The notes: generated by a model not told the origin, from the sequence alone. 64,000 bases of DNA from Cunninghamella blakesleeana (GCA_017871115.1 JAFCIZ010000006.1:4464001-4528000), one strand, 5' to 3'; counted from the stretch's first letter, positions 37,052 through 49,033 are shown. Translations and numbers: made by a program.

Positions 37052-38454
37052 CTAAGATTTTCGCAAAGAAAAACGGTTATAACCATGTGCAGCAATATCT
37101 TTCCGAGTTTCATCTTGGTCATTCACAGTTTGTTCCAAAAAGAAAGTTAAATAACCATCTCTTGTTAACCAACCTTGTTCATTACAACCATACCGTTTTC
37201 CCATTGCCAATAGCCATTCTCTTGAAGGATGTTGACCATTTGTTGCAAATACAAACCGATCCAATTCTTCAAAATTCAATACATTATCTTTATCCTGATC
37301 AAAGTCATCAAAAAGGGAATTCAGTACATCCAATAATGGCTTAGATAAGGATGTTTCATCATCGTCTAAAACGGGGACTCTGGATATAAGTGATGATCTT
37401 CTTCTACCATTGAAAAAACTATTCATACTTCCATAAGAAAAAGATAAAGAGGAGTAACTATTTTGATGTCCATAACTGTTATGATTTTGGTGATAATGAT
37501 GGCCTACATTTGTTTCAGAATTAGATGATGTTGTAATAGGTATAGGTGCTACAGTTGATGCCGCAGTTGTTGTAAAAGATGATACGTAAGAAGGTGATGA
37601 TGATAAAGATGATGATTCGGCAAAATTCATATCTTGAAGGATTGTATTTTCCAAAGTGATCAGAGGTTCAAAGGATGGATCCATCCGTTTACCTTCTTTT
37701 ATAACAATCAATGCATAATCCTCTTGAAGATGAAGTAAAACAATAGCTAGAATATAATAACATTTACCATAATGAGGTGATCTATCTAAAGTCATATATA
37801 TATAAAATGTTTTCTTATACAATTAATAACTATATATTCCCTTTTTTATTATTATTTTATCTATTTCCTCTTTCTGTTTATTTTCATTATTATTATATTA
37901 ACATAATGACTGTTATCATTATTATGACTTACCTAAAATCCATAGTGCTTTTGATACAAAGTGATTAATTAAGGGCATATTTCCAAATTCAGCAAAATTT
38001 TCTAAAACTGATATTGCTTCATCCATATCTTGTTGTACTTGCTGCTTTAATACGGCTTGATCGGTTATATTTAATAGACTTTGTTTTTTGATATAATATT
38101 CTTTCCAACTCTCTGGTGTTTCTGTGTATTTCACTTCCACTGTCGTTGAATCAAATAAATGATAAATACCAAATAAATCTCCAAAATCATAAATGGTTTT
38201 CCTATTTATATAAACATATATACAATAGAAGTGGTAAATAATAAAATAAAATAAAATAAAAATAGGTCTTTTTTTTTTTTTTTTTTTTTTTTTTGGTAAA
38301 GTGTGAGAAAAATTACTTACTCTTTCCATATTGTGTCGTCTGTCATTATTTTATAATAAGATTTACATGTTAAAGATAAATTGAGCAGATCTTTTGTTTC
38401 CAATATTTTAAACAATTGTAAAGCAATGTATTTATTTAATATTATCTTTTCCAT
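37052..38454 (-). CDS. F-box protein with C-terminal EF-hand
   Basis: Three exons, 38454-38321, 38201-37933 and 37785-37052, give 378 codons plus stop. Residues about 5-45 look like an F-box (IALQLFKILETKDLLNLSLT, then CKSYYKIMTDDTIWKE). The middle (about 50-180) is helical and TPR/Sel1-like: VLENFAEFGNMPLINHFVSK, KCYYILAIVLLHLQEDYALI. A Ser/Thr/His/Tyr-rich linker follows. Residues 297-308 are a canonical EF-hand loop, DQDKDNVLNFEE, with Asp at 1, 3 and 5 and Glu at 12, so calcium binding is expected; a degenerate second hand may follow at RDGYLTFF. A calcium-responsive SCF substrate adaptor is a reasonable inference. F-box recognition is moderate: it rests on the LxxL...C+xxxx....WK pattern. 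The three-exon join is supported by frame continuity. Confidence 0.65.
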
Positions 38455-38656
38455 TTAAACTACAATATTTGTTGAATAATAATAATAATAATAATACCAA
38501 TGAAGATTGTTTTTTTTTTTAAAAAAAAAAACTAGTATATTATATTAAAAAAAGTGAAAGAGTTGCAAAAAAAAAAAAAAAAAAAAAAGTGGCGTTTAAA
38601 TTTTTTTAATACATATTTTTTAATGCCCCAGAAAAAAAAACTATTTGGTAGATTTT

Positions 38657-39975
38657 TTAGGAAAGAAGAGGAGTACGTTCACCTCTAGCAAATAATTTTC
38701 TTGACCATCTACCAAAACGACGATTAATGCTTTCTAACCAGTTTGGAATTAATGTACGAGCTACAGCACTAATCAAAATACCAACTACAACTAAAGAAAC
38801 AGTGTGGGGTGTTCCAGAAGTAAGAGAAGCATTAAAGCCAAGAATCCTATTGAAATAATGAATAGTAATTTTTTGTTAATAAATAATTCTTTTAATATAT
38901 TTATCTTATTTTATTATTTATTTACCATGCAGTAGTACTAGCATAAATCCAATCCTTTCTATGAGAATAATCAACCAAATGAAGAGCTACAAAACCAATA
39001 GCAATGATAATGATAGTATGGACCTAAAATAATAATAATAAATCATATACATATAGTATGTATTAATTAAACCATATTCCTTTATTATTATTATTGGTAT
39101 TATGTCCTTTTATTATATACATATGTTTACTTACAATATCATTATCTCTTGTTTGATCAAATAATTTAAAGAAGCGATAGAATAAGTTTGCGAAAAGAAG
39201 TGCCAAGAGAATAGAGAAGGGAGCATTGATGAAGGCTTGGTCTGTTTTATTACGAGGAGGAAAGTTACGTAAACGGTGATAAATGAAAGCAGCAGTAGCC
39301 AATTGCCAAAGTAAACCAATATAAGCAATGATATGGAAATCGTAACCCTACATTATCAAAATAAAATAAAAATAAAATAAAATAAAAAATTGGAATAAAT
39401 AAATGATCACATCCATATTTTTTAAACGTTTTGTAAGTTTAGTTTTATTTTTTATTTGTTTTACCAAGAAAGTTTCCACTCCAAAGTTTAAAAGGGCAAT
39501 TAAAAGATACCAGTAACCAATACCGTCAAGTACATCTAATATAATTTGTTATGATAACATAATAATAAAAATAAAGTTATTTTCCCGCGTTTTATATAAA
39601 AAATAATAATCCTCTTCATAAAACAGTGTTATTATTTTACCTTTAGGTGCGCTTGGTAACCATTGATAGATAGTAAGGCCGAGTAATAAAAGTTCAAGTA
39701 AGATATAAACCAATTCAGAAATAGCATGTAAAGAGCCTTTCCAGTTGAATATTCTATTTAAATAAATAAATAAATAAAAAACGCCACCAAGGAATAACAT
39801 TATTATTTTTAGTTAGATTCTGATGTATATACTTTAAATTTTCTTTATCAACGCTTTTTTATGTTATTATTTAAAAAGTAACTTACAAAGTAGAAAAGGG
39901 ACCAAAAGGTGATCCTAACAATAAGGCAGTAGCAATGGTATTAGCTAGTTTTATTTTGATATCAAGATTAGCCAT
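38657..39975 (-). CDS. multi-pass membrane protein, TspO-like
   Basis: Six exons, 39975-39887, 39753-39641, 39535-39465, 39347-39135, 39023-38926 and 38846-38657, give 257 codons plus stop. At least six hydrophobic segments are seen, including ELVYILLELLLLGLTIYQWL, GYWYLLIALLNFGVETFL, LLWQLATAAFIYHRL, APFSILLALLFANLFYRFF and HTIIIIAIGFVALHLV. The order (LVYxLL..L..YQ, then GYW.LL..LLN, LL..L....IY.RLR, PFSI.L....AN) recalls the TspO/MBR and fungal DUF1774-type fold, but the diagnostic Trp residues are few. I therefore give only a fold-level call. The C-terminus is basic and cytosolic-looking. It sits in a tandem run of minus-strand genes 202 bp upstream of the F-box/EF-hand gene start. Function unknown. 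Confidence 0.6.
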
Positions 39976-40228
39976 TAGAATAAAAAGATAAAAAAAATAG
40001 AATAGGTCAAAAAAAAGAGAGAAGAGAGAGAGGAGAAAGAAAAAAAAAATCAAAAATTATATATACATGCCGCTTTTTTTAAGGAAGTAATCAAGAAATT
40101 TTATTGGGCAAATCATCTGATGCTTTTTTTTACGATATTTTATTCTTACTGTGTGCAACCATACTTTACATTGAAACAAATGAATTAAAATAAAAAAATA
40201 ATAAAATAAGGGGAGGGGTATAATCTAT

Positions 40229-40952
40229 TTATAAAATAGCAGTTATGGTAGAATAACCACTAATTATCACAACTAATATATGTATAAGTGCCCATAAAAA
40301 CGGAATCCATGTAGACATAACAAAATATCCTGTGCTATAAACAAAAGATAATATCACACCTATAAAAGGAAATCTATTTTGAATAATCTTCTCTTTCTAT
40401 TCATTTACTTAATCATTTTATCTCCAGTTTACCTATAATACTACCAATAATGAATGAAGCCAAAACACCTCCGCAAGTAAATAGTAAAGGAATAAATATT
40501 AATATATACCATCGTAACGTACGAGACTTGGCTAAATTAAAACTTGCTAAAAATCCTATTTTTCATATTAATACATTAATATTTTCCTTCTTTTTTCGAT
40601 TTTATAATTATTTTTATTATTGTTATTATTTTACCAGCAGGAATATAAACAATAAGCGAAAAAAAAACTGACCAAATAACTGTAAACCTCCAAATATCTA
40701 TGAAAATAAAAAAAAGAAAAATAAGATAAATATATATATATATATATGCCAATATTATTAGTATAGTCTCCCCTTTCAAATAGTATAAAATAGTAAAACA
40801 ATATATATAGTAATACCATTTAAATAATATAAAGTATGAGATATATCTGTTATTTGATTGAGTGGATCATATCCAGGACCAAATGGCCAGTATAATGATG
40901 GCCAAGGTGGTGATATATTATATTCATGTGGCACTCTATTATCCGACGACAT
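40229..40952 (-). CDS. TMEM170-like membrane protein
   Basis: Four exons, 40952-40817, 40697-40635, 40555-40433 and 40359-40229, give 150 codons plus stop. A Pro/Trp-rich N-terminus (PPWPSLYWPFGPGYDP) is followed by three hydrophobic segments: DIWRFTVIWSVFFSLIVYIP, a helix ending GGVLASFIIGSIIGG, and IPFLWALIHILVVIISG. The pattern W...W...F...VYIPAG..A matches TMEM170 proteins, which in animals shape the ER and nuclear envelope. The call is based on pattern only, so medium confidence. The last acceptor is set by frame: the nearby alternative AG gives an immediate stop. Confidence 0.65.
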
Positions 40953-41598
40953 GAATTATCTTTAATACTGATTTAGAATAAATAAAAAAAAGAGTATGAA
41001 AAAAAAAAGGGAACTTAAAGGGACTAAAAATTTCCCAAATTTTTTATTTGAAAAAAAAAAAAAAAAAATGAAGACGGGGTTTAAATTCAAGAATGATTTT
41101 TTTCTTGTTTGTATTTTTTTCTGGTCAAAGTATTAGCTTTTGTGTATTAAAAGAATGTATTATTATAACTATTTTTTTTTTTATTTCTTTTTATTTTGCT
41201 TTTTTTTTTTTTAAAAAAAAAAAGCAAAAAAAAAAAAAAAACTATTATAACAGATACATTAAAGAATATAATTAGTACTAAAAAAAATTGCAATGAAAAA
41301 AAAACTTGAAGGTGATATTTAAAAGGATTTTACATTAGATTTTATTCACATTTTTAAGAACAAACAATTTTATTTTAATCTCTTTGTTTATGTACTTTAT
41401 TATATTTTCTTTATGGTAATTTTATTATTTCATGTAAGTTATAGTTAGATAAGTTAAAATTAATAACAAGCCAGTAATTAATGCGACACTCGAAATATGT
41501 CAACAAAGGATAAACGTAGAAAAAAATTCTAGCGAACCAATTTCCTTTTATGGAATTCAAAAAAAACAGAGTTCTTTCAAATAATCAAAAGTAAAATA
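40953..41598. other. spacer with perfect T/A palindrome
   Basis: About 0.65 kb. The side next to 40952 should be the TMEM170-like promoter. A perfect palindrome of the form GC-T12-A11-GC lies at 41199-41225. No gene supported. Confidence 0.45.
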
Positions 41599-41916
41599 CT
41601 ATATAGACCAAGGGTTGCTTCTAAATTCAAAAATACTACCATCTTCAGAGATCGTAAAAGTATATTCAAATTTCTCTGTACATCCAATAGTATTAATATA
41701 ACATCACTCTTTTGTAAATTTCATATTCCCATTGTATCCAATATCAATTTTTGCCAATAATTTAACAAAAGAACGTTCTTGCTCTTTTGTTAATATAATT
41801 TCGTCGTAATTTAACCAATCATTGTCAAGTTCTATTCTTTTACTATTTTCATGAGCTTCAATCTTATAACGATCCTTGTTTTCATAAATACTTTGGATCA
41901 AAAAAGCCAGCTTCAT
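41599..41916 (-). pseudogene. small ORF interrupted by in-frame TGA
   Basis: From the ATG at 41916 the frame runs 70 codons to a TGA at 41706-41704, then continues in the same frame for 34 more sense codons to TAG at 41601-41599. Both halves look like one protein: the first has YDEIILTKEQERSFVKLLAK and IGYNGNMKFTKE, the second CYINTIGCTEKFEYTFTISE and DGSIFEFRSN. No family is recognised and no intron removes the TGA. It may be a pseudogene with one nonsense change, a readthrough gene, a sequencing error, or simply a 70-residue protein. No SECIS-like element was evident in the 100 bases after the TAG, so selenocysteine use is not supported. Confidence 0.4.
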
Positions 41917-42866
41917 AACTGTTAATATTTAGGTCAATTATTATATATTGATTTGAATATACCGAGTCAATTATTTTTTTGTGTACTAATATATATAAAT
42001 ATCCAAGTTTTTAGGTAAATAAAAAAGAGAAATAAAAGAAAGAATAATAGTAATTTTAAAAAATAAATATTTTTTTTTTCACTATAGCATACGTACTACC
42101 AAAAATAGTTGAACGCGTTATATAGTTTTCGTGTGTGTAATTTATAGGTCAAGTTCATTTTCGAAAAAAAATTCTTCTTTTGAATCAATTTTACTCTTTC
42201 CCAGTTTCATATGTTTTTTTCTATTTTTTTTAATAAATAGTAGCAACACTAGTAATATACAAAATAGTTATAACTTTTTTTATATATAAACTTGATTTTT
42301 CACATATTAGCTGGGTGAATGAATGATTAATCAATTAATACGAGTAAAAGTAATAGTGATAGAAATATTATCTTATAAACCATATAATTTAATGGACAAT
42401 TAGTTAATATACAACATTATATTTATTATTATATTAGGTTAATAAGGAAAAAATAGTTTAATTCTAATTTTTATATATATTTATATATATATAACATTTA
42501 TGCATATCAAAAGATTTAAATCAGCGACATTTTTTTATATTATGATCAAATTGCAGAAAATAAATCTATCTATATATTAATAATTGATATAAAAAAATAT
42601 TCATAAAGTTTGTCCTAAAATCTAAATTAAGATATATTCGTATAGTTACCAATTTGATCATTTTCTTTTAGTTATTTTTGTGGATAAATACAATGGTCTC
42701 TTTCTTATTACTTCGCTTCGGATAAATCTTTACCGAGAAAAAATAAAATAAAAATAGATCCGATTTTTTTTTTTTTCGTTTTATTCTTCTATCCTATATA
42801 TTTTTTAACATATAAATACAATATATAAATTACTTTTTATCTAACTAAAAAATTAAATAAATAAAA
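41917..42866. other. spacer upstream of NmrA-like gene
   Basis: About 0.95 kb. It holds the promoter of the NmrA-like gene on its right side. A GAGTCA (reverse TGACTC) is present at about 41965. Between 42111 and 42730 are scattered less A+T-rich words (ACGCGTTATA, CACTTCGCTTCGG-like), but no pattern I can name. No coding sequence is supportable. Confidence 0.4.
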
Positions 42867-43775
42867 ATGGTTTCTACTCCTGAACGTGTCTTTATTATTG
42901 GTGGTACGGGTAATGTTGGTAAAAAAGCTGTTGAAGATCTTTTGGCGAATAAGGTACCCGTCACCCTTTATGCTCGTAATCCAAGTAAAGTAGCCAATTT
43001 GTTCCCTAAATATGTTGGTGATAGTGAATTACTATCAGTTGTACAAGGTGATATCAATGATTTAACTTCACTCCAAGCTGCTTTACCAGGTCATTCAAGG
43101 TTATTTTTATTAGTCAGTGATTTTACAAATTTATCAGTTTTAAAGGAAAGTATTGCCAAGTTAGCTTATGATGCAGGTATCCAACAGATTATCGATATTT
43201 CAGGTATTGCCGTTAGTTTTCCATGGAGAACGACTTCGATAGGATATCAACACTATCTTGCTGAAAAAAAGATTCTTGATCTTGCTGAACAAGATAGTAA
43301 TAAAAGATATTTTGTTACCCTTCGCCCAGGTCGCTTCATGTCCAATATTTTATCCTTTGATCGTCCTTCTACTGAAAAAGGTGTTGTTGATACCGCTCCT
43401 CATGATGTAGGACAAGGTTGGATTTCTCCTAACGATATTGGTGCTGTTGCTGCGGTAGTTTTACAAGAAGATATCCAAAAACATGGTAATGCTGTCTATG
43501 AATTGATTGGCGATGTAGTAACACCTAAAAAACGGGCTGAATTATTTACTGCCATTCACGGCCGTCCCTATGCTTATCAACAAATCACTGCTCTTGCCAA
43601 GTATCAATATTTATCTAGTCTTCCTAATTTACCTTTTTCATTCAATGTCATATATGACCTTTGTGCTTCTGTGGAAACTTCTGTTGCTGTAACGCCTGGT
43701 ATTTCTATTTTGTTAGGTAGAGAACCTGAAACTTTGGAACAATTCATTATTGCTACAAAAAGTGCTTTTGTCTAA
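42867..43775 (+). CDS. NmrA-like NAD(P)-binding SDR
   Basis: Intronless, 302 codons. The N-terminus FIIGGTGNVGKKAVEDLL (Gly motif at residues 12-18) is the Rossmann nucleotide-binding loop of atypical short-chain dehydrogenases, followed by YARNPSKV, which places a basic residue at the end of beta-2 and favours NADP(H). VVQGDINDL then follows. The classical Tyr-x3-Lys catalytic pair is not clear, although HYLAEKKIL is at about the right place; RPGRFMSNIL matches the substrate-side motif of NmrA/QOR2/agroclavine-dehydrogenase-like proteins. It could be a redox sensor of the NmrA kind or a true reductase. Codon use is more G/C-rich at third positions than in its neighbours, as in well-expressed genes here. 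Confidence 0.8.
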   Translation: MVSTPERVFIIGGTGNVGKKAVEDLLANKVPVTLYARNPSKVANLFPKYVGDSELLSVVQGDINDLTSLQAALPGHSRLFLLVSDFTNLSVLKESIAKLAYDAGIQQIIDISGIAVSFPWRTTSIGYQHYLAEKKILDLAEQDSNKRYFVTLRPGRFMSNILSFDRPSTEKGVVDTAPHDVGQGWISPNDIGAVAAVVLQEDIQKHGNAVYELIGDVVTPKKRAELFTAIHGRPYAYQQITALAKYQYLSSLPNLPFSFNVIYDLCASVETSVAVTPGISILLGREPETLEQFIIATKSAFV

Positions 43776-43902
43776 ATTAATAAATATTAGTATAGGTTAT
43801 TTAAATAGAATTGTCACATTTTGAACTTTATATTTATGCTCTTTTTTTTTAAAAATAAATAAATAAATAAATATATACTGTATTATAACTGATCTATTGC
43901 AC

Positions 43903-43934
<32 letters not shown>

Positions 43935-45650
43935 AGTCAACTTTTATTTATATTTTAATTCTGTGTTTTCGTGTAAGCTGCTAAGCATTATTAATTAACA
44001 TAAAAATAATAATTAAAGCAAAAACAGTGTATTAAAGAATTTACTTCTTTTAAGTATTAAATATATAAATATAAGAAAGAGATAAACCTTGCTTTATTTG
44101 GTAAAATACAAACTCTCAATATTATATCTTTTTTTGTGTAGTTTTAAAAAAAAATACAAGTAAAAAAGGAATGCAGAATAAAAATAAAAATAATTAAACA
44201 CCCAATATAGTATTTCCAATTGAATTTGGATCAAATTATTTTTTTTTTGGATGGAGTAAAGATATATTTTGTCTAAATTGAAATTGAAATACTCGTATGA
44301 AGAATAGATGAATATGAGAGGATAATCTTGAATTTTTTTATTGATTTATTTAAAAAAAGATGGCTAAAAATGATATATATATATAATACTAATAAATTTT
44401 AAAATTAATTTCAGTTTTTAAATTAAAGCATAGTGTAACCGCTTAATTTTTCACATTATTTTATTACTTTTAAAAAGTGTTTCCAAGATACCTCAGTAGT
44501 AATCATTTATACAAAATAAAATTCATGTTTAGCTTCGTAAATAGAAAATAATGCTTACTATTTTTTATTTTCATTGGACGATTAAAAACACCGCTTGTCA
44601 TTTTTTCGCATAAAACTAGAAATGAAGCTATTTTTCGCTGTTGTATTATTGCTTTATGCTTTTTTTTAGTTGTTATAAAGCGTAGAAAATTTATAATTAA
44701 ATGAAGTATTATTTTTCATTTCTATTATTCATATTAAAATATTTATTTATTATTGTTTTTTACACTAGCTATGTGATTTGAATTTTTATAATGTTATTAT
44801 TGTAATACCCATTATTTGTAAGCTTTTCCATTCAGCGCTTTCACTATTTTTTATTATATATATTTGATAAAAGCTATTTCTGTATCAGCCAACATATTAG
44901 GTTACTCTTTAACAACGGATTCCTTTGTATTTTTCTTTTTCCTTTTTCCTGTTCTTTTTTTCCTCCTCTTCCTTCTTTGTACTTATATCCATTATTTCGA
45001 TCTTTAAATAAGTTTTAGTGATATTTTTCTTATTATTGTTGAAAATTTGATTGTGTTTCCAAAAATTACTTGTTGAGAACTTCTAAATTCTATTATTATA
45101 TTAATAATTCCTTCTCTATCGTTGAGATATCATTATTGCGAAGATATCATTATTGCGAAGATATTATTATGGAAGCATTATTTTTCTATTTCCTCTATAT
45201 CTTATCGTATTGTGTGTGCATTATAATTTTTAACTCAAAAATATCACTTTTGAATGGCATAAATATCTCCACTTATTAAAGTGTTTTATTTTGCCGTTGC
45301 TATTCTTGTAACTAATGACATTCGACAATGCCATATAGTATATTCATAATCCTTTTTAAATTTTTTTTATACAAAGAGATTTGTTGTAAATATATATTTT
45401 TTGTCAAAAAAATTTTTTAAAAAGTTTTTAAAAAAATTTAGGTTCAGAAAAAAATTTATACTCAGGTATGCTTTAATGTCCAAAAAAGGGACGTGACTTG
45501 AAATGAATCATAATTTTTTTACACAAAGAGATAATCTTTTTTTTTCTTTTTCTTTCCCTTTTCTATTTTTTTTTTTCTTTCTTTTTTTTTTTTTTTACTT
45601 GTCATATTAAATACATATATTATTTAATAAAATAATAAAATAAATTAATC
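43776..45650. other. long spacer upstream of HIS4
   Basis: About 1.9 kb with no supportable gene. A T-run/A-run palindrome (about 43903-43935) follows the NmrA-like stop by 128 bp. A 17-bp tandem repeat occupies 45125-45170 (listed). The last 120 bp before HIS4 are a long pyrimidine tract with T runs (45537-45596) leading to the start. No exact TGACTC Gcn4 site was found in the final 200 bp; the nearest look-alike is GTGACTTG at about 45492. Confidence 0.45.
45125..45170. repeat. 17-bp tandem repeat, 2.6 copies
   Basis: The unit AGATATCATTATTGCGA is repeated exactly at 45125-45141 and 45142-45158, and a third, partial, slightly diverged copy follows. Each unit contains the palindrome GATATC. 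It lies about 480 bp upstream of HIS4. Not a microsatellite type seen elsewhere in the window. Confidence 0.8.
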
Positions 45651-48465
45651 ATGTTTATACCAGCTTTAGATTTAAATAATTCATCACAAAGTGCTTTGTA
45701 TTCAGCTATTGGATACCTTGGTACTTCTTTGCTTAAAAATACCACTGTAGAAAGTGTCAAAACTTTAATTGACGCAACTGGATCTACTTTTTATTGGGCC
45801 ACCGCTAATACTGTTGAAGAAGCTATTCAACTCTGGGATGCAGGTATTTATAAAGTTGTTTTTCCCGACACTACCTATTCAAGTTTAAAAGAAGAATTAG
45901 TAGAAGTACCAGAAGATCGCATTGCTTTGGCCACCACCATTGATAGTAACAACACATTCGAAACATCAGCTTTGATCGTGAAAGTGGATTCTGTAGATGC
46001 TCTTATTAATAATAAATCATTTATTGAAAAAGCTCAAAAATTTACTAAAGATCTTTTATCACAAGGTGGCGCTAAACAAGTAGTGATTGAACTACCTGAT
46101 AACGTATTTATTAGTTTAAAGGATATTGATACTTTACAGCAATTATCTTTGGACGTTCTTATTCCTTCTACTCAGTTAACAACAGAATTGGAACCTAAAG
46201 ATCAACAGCAATTAAATATTGGTGAAGCTTTTATGGCTAGCGTAAAAACAGATAGAGCAGATGGATTATATGCTACTTTAGTAGTAGATGAACTTAATAA
46301 TGCTTTAGGATTGGTTTATTCAAGTAAACAAAGTGTATCTGAATCTATTCGTACTGGTAAAGGTGTTTTCCAAAGTCGTACTCGTGGTTTATGGTATAAA
46401 GGGGCTACTTCTGGTGCTACTCAAACTCTTAAACACTTGGATTACGATTGCGATAGCGATGCTTTACGCTTTGTTGTTGAACAACACGGTGCAGGTAATT
46501 TTTATTTTATTTTATTTTATTATTTAAAAAAAAAGGCAGAGAAATAAAAACTAATATGAGTTATTGTCGTATTAATTTGTTTTTATTTTATTCTATCACT
46601 TTCAATAAAGGATTCTGCCATTTAAATACACGTACATGCTTTGGTGCTGACACAGGATTTAGTGCATTACAAAAGACTCTTCAAGCTCGTAAAGCCAATG
46701 CTCCCGAAGGATCTTATACAGCTAGATTGTTTAATGACTCTAAATTGTTAAACGCTAAAATTATGGAAGAAGCCGAAGAATTATGTGAAGCTACAGAAAA
46801 GAAAGAAATTGCATGGGAAGCTGCCGATCTTATTTATTTTGCATTAACTAAATGTATCAGTGCTGGCGTTACTTTGGAAGATATTGAAAAGAATTTGGAT
46901 AAAAAAGCACGTAAAATTACACGTCGTCCTGGTAATGCTAAACCTAAATGGTCTAATGAAAATAAAGAACAACCATCTAAAGCACAACAACAACCACTAT
47001 CAACTACTGCTACTACTACTACTAAATCAACCGGACGTATTGAAATGGAAAAATATGTTTTGGATGCTATTTCTAAAGAAAAGCAAGAAGAATTATTACT
47101 TCGACCTATCATTGATTCTCAGGAAATCACAGCTCGTGTCACACCTATTATGAAAGATGTTCGTGAGCGTGGTGATAAAGCTCTTATAGATTTAACAAAG
47201 AAATTTGATCGCGTGGAATTAAAAACACCTACCATTCAAGCACCTTTCCCTGAAGAATTAATGCAATTAGACCCTAAAACCAAAGCTGCTATAGATCAAG
47301 CTTATGAAAATATTTTTAAATTTCACGATGCTCAAATGGATCGTGAAACTTTAGTAGTCGAAACTATGCCTGGTGTTGTTTGTTCTCGTTTTGCTCGTCC
47401 TATTGAACGTGTAGGTTTATATGTTCCTGGTGGTACCGCTGTTTTGCCTTCAACTACTTTGATGTTGGGTATTCCCGCTAAAGTAGCTGGTTGTTCCAAG
47501 ATTGTTATTGCCACACCACCAAGACCTGATGGCACTGTTGTCCCTGAAGTCTTATACGTTGCTCATAAAGTAGGTGCTACACATGTTGTTTTGGCTGGTG
47601 GTGCTCAAGCTGTAGCTGCAATGGCTTATGGTACAGAAACTGTTCCTAAAGTTGATAAAATCTGTGGTCCTGGTAATCAATATGTCACTGCTGCCAAAAT
47701 GATTGCTCAAAATGATACATCATGTCTTGTTTCTATTGATATGCCTGCAGGTCCCTCTGAAGTACTTGTCATTGCTGATAAAACTTGTAATCCTGCTTAT
47801 ACTGCTGCTGATTTATTATCTCAAGCTGAACACGGTATTGATTCTCAAGTAGTTTTATTGGCCGTTGATTTAACAGATGATGAAGTAGCTGCTTTAGAAG
47901 ATCAAGTCCATGAGCAAGCCATTCGATTACCACGTGTGGATATCATTCGCCAATCTATTCCTAAATCTTACATTCTTAGAGTCAAGACCATGGAAGAAGC
48001 TATTGCCTTCTCTAATAGCTATGCTCCTGAACATTTAATCTTGCACACTGATAATGCTAAAGATCTTGTACAATATATTAATAACGCTGGTAGTGTTTTT
48101 GTTGGTCATTATTCTCCAGAAAGGTAAGAATAGAGATAATAAAACATAAAAGAATAGGGTGATAGTTATTATTTTAAAAATAGTTCTGTATTTATATATC
48201 TATTAACATTATTATCATTTACTTATATTTCTATAGTATGGGTGATTATGCATCTGGTACAAACCATACATTACCTACTTATGGTTATTCAAGAATGTAT
48301 TCTGGTGTAAATACTTTAACTTTTGTAAAACACATTACTTCTCAAGAATTAACAGCCGATGGTTTAGATAAACTTGGTGACACTGTTATGCAATTAGCTG
48401 CTATTGAAGGTTTAGATGCTCATAAAAATGCTGTAGCTATTCGTGTAGCTGACATTCGTAAATAA
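45651..48465 (+). CDS. his4: trifunctional histidine biosynthesis protein
   Basis: Single polypeptide for steps 2, 3 and 10 of histidine synthesis. Exons 45651-46494, 46611-48123 and 48237-48465 give 861 codons plus stop. The fungal N-terminal domain (about 1-200) is followed by the phosphoribosyl-AMP cyclohydrolase part ([17 protein letters not shown], then [11 protein letters not shown] and [15 protein letters not shown] across intron 1). Next is the phosphoribosyl-ATP pyrophosphatase part ([23 protein letters not shown]), then histidinol dehydrogenase ([40 protein letters not shown], and metal-binding [20 protein letters not shown] and GLDAHK). All expected active-site motifs are intact. 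Intron 1 uses an AAAG acceptor with little pyrimidine tract, but the frame and motif demand it. Assignment is firm. Confidence 0.96.
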
Positions 48466-48971
48466 TAATTTTAATAAAAAGTAGACAGACTTATATATAT
48501 GTATAAATAGTAAATCCATCATCCATTGTGATTTTCGTTTTTTTTTTTTAAAAATCATGCAAAATTTTAATTCATTTTACCAAAGTAGGGTATGATTTTT
48601 AATAATATTTTTTTATCCATATATAATTTAATTTTAATTGTGTTACTTGAAATAAAATAAAAATCATTATTATGTATATTTTTTTTCCTTTTTCCGATCA
48701 AAATATATATTATGAAACGCTATTATTTAAAAAATGCTTATTTTTATAATAGAGACTATAAAATAAATAAATAAATAAACAAATAAATAATAAATAATGA
48801 TACAAAAATGATGATAGCCCTTTGTCCACTCATTTAATTATAATAAAAATCATATGCTGTTGCCACGTTATGTTCAAGCTCCGGCAGGTTTTTTTTCTCA
48901 AAAATTGAGTTACCTCTTTTTATTTTTATTCTTTTTCAATTTTTTTTTTTATCTTTTTTTTCTCTCTCTAT

Positions 48972-49002
<31 letters not shown>

Positions 49003-49033
49003 TTCTATTCATTATTCTTTTAATTAAATATCA
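48466..49033. promoter_or_regulatory. HIS4 3' end and PacC gene promoter
   Basis: 568 bp between two plus-strand genes. A patch near 48850-48895 (GTTGCCACG...CTCCGGCAGG) is unusually G/C-rich for this window and lies about 140-180 bp upstream of the PacC start, so it is the best promoter-element candidate. A TA microsatellite is just before the start (48973-49000). No exact GCCARG PacC site is in this spacer. Confidence 0.4.

Noticed and set aside
41704..41706. Selenocysteine codon hypothesis for the TGA
   Set aside because: Kept only as a possibility in the findings: no SECIS-like element evident nearby and no known selenoprotein motif around the codon.
46556..46610. In-frame ATG at 46556 as a separate start for the histidinol dehydrogenase part
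   Set aside because: This stretch is the end of intron 1 of HIS4: splicing 46494 to 46611 restores the conserved [15 protein letters not shown] block in one protein, as in other fungi.
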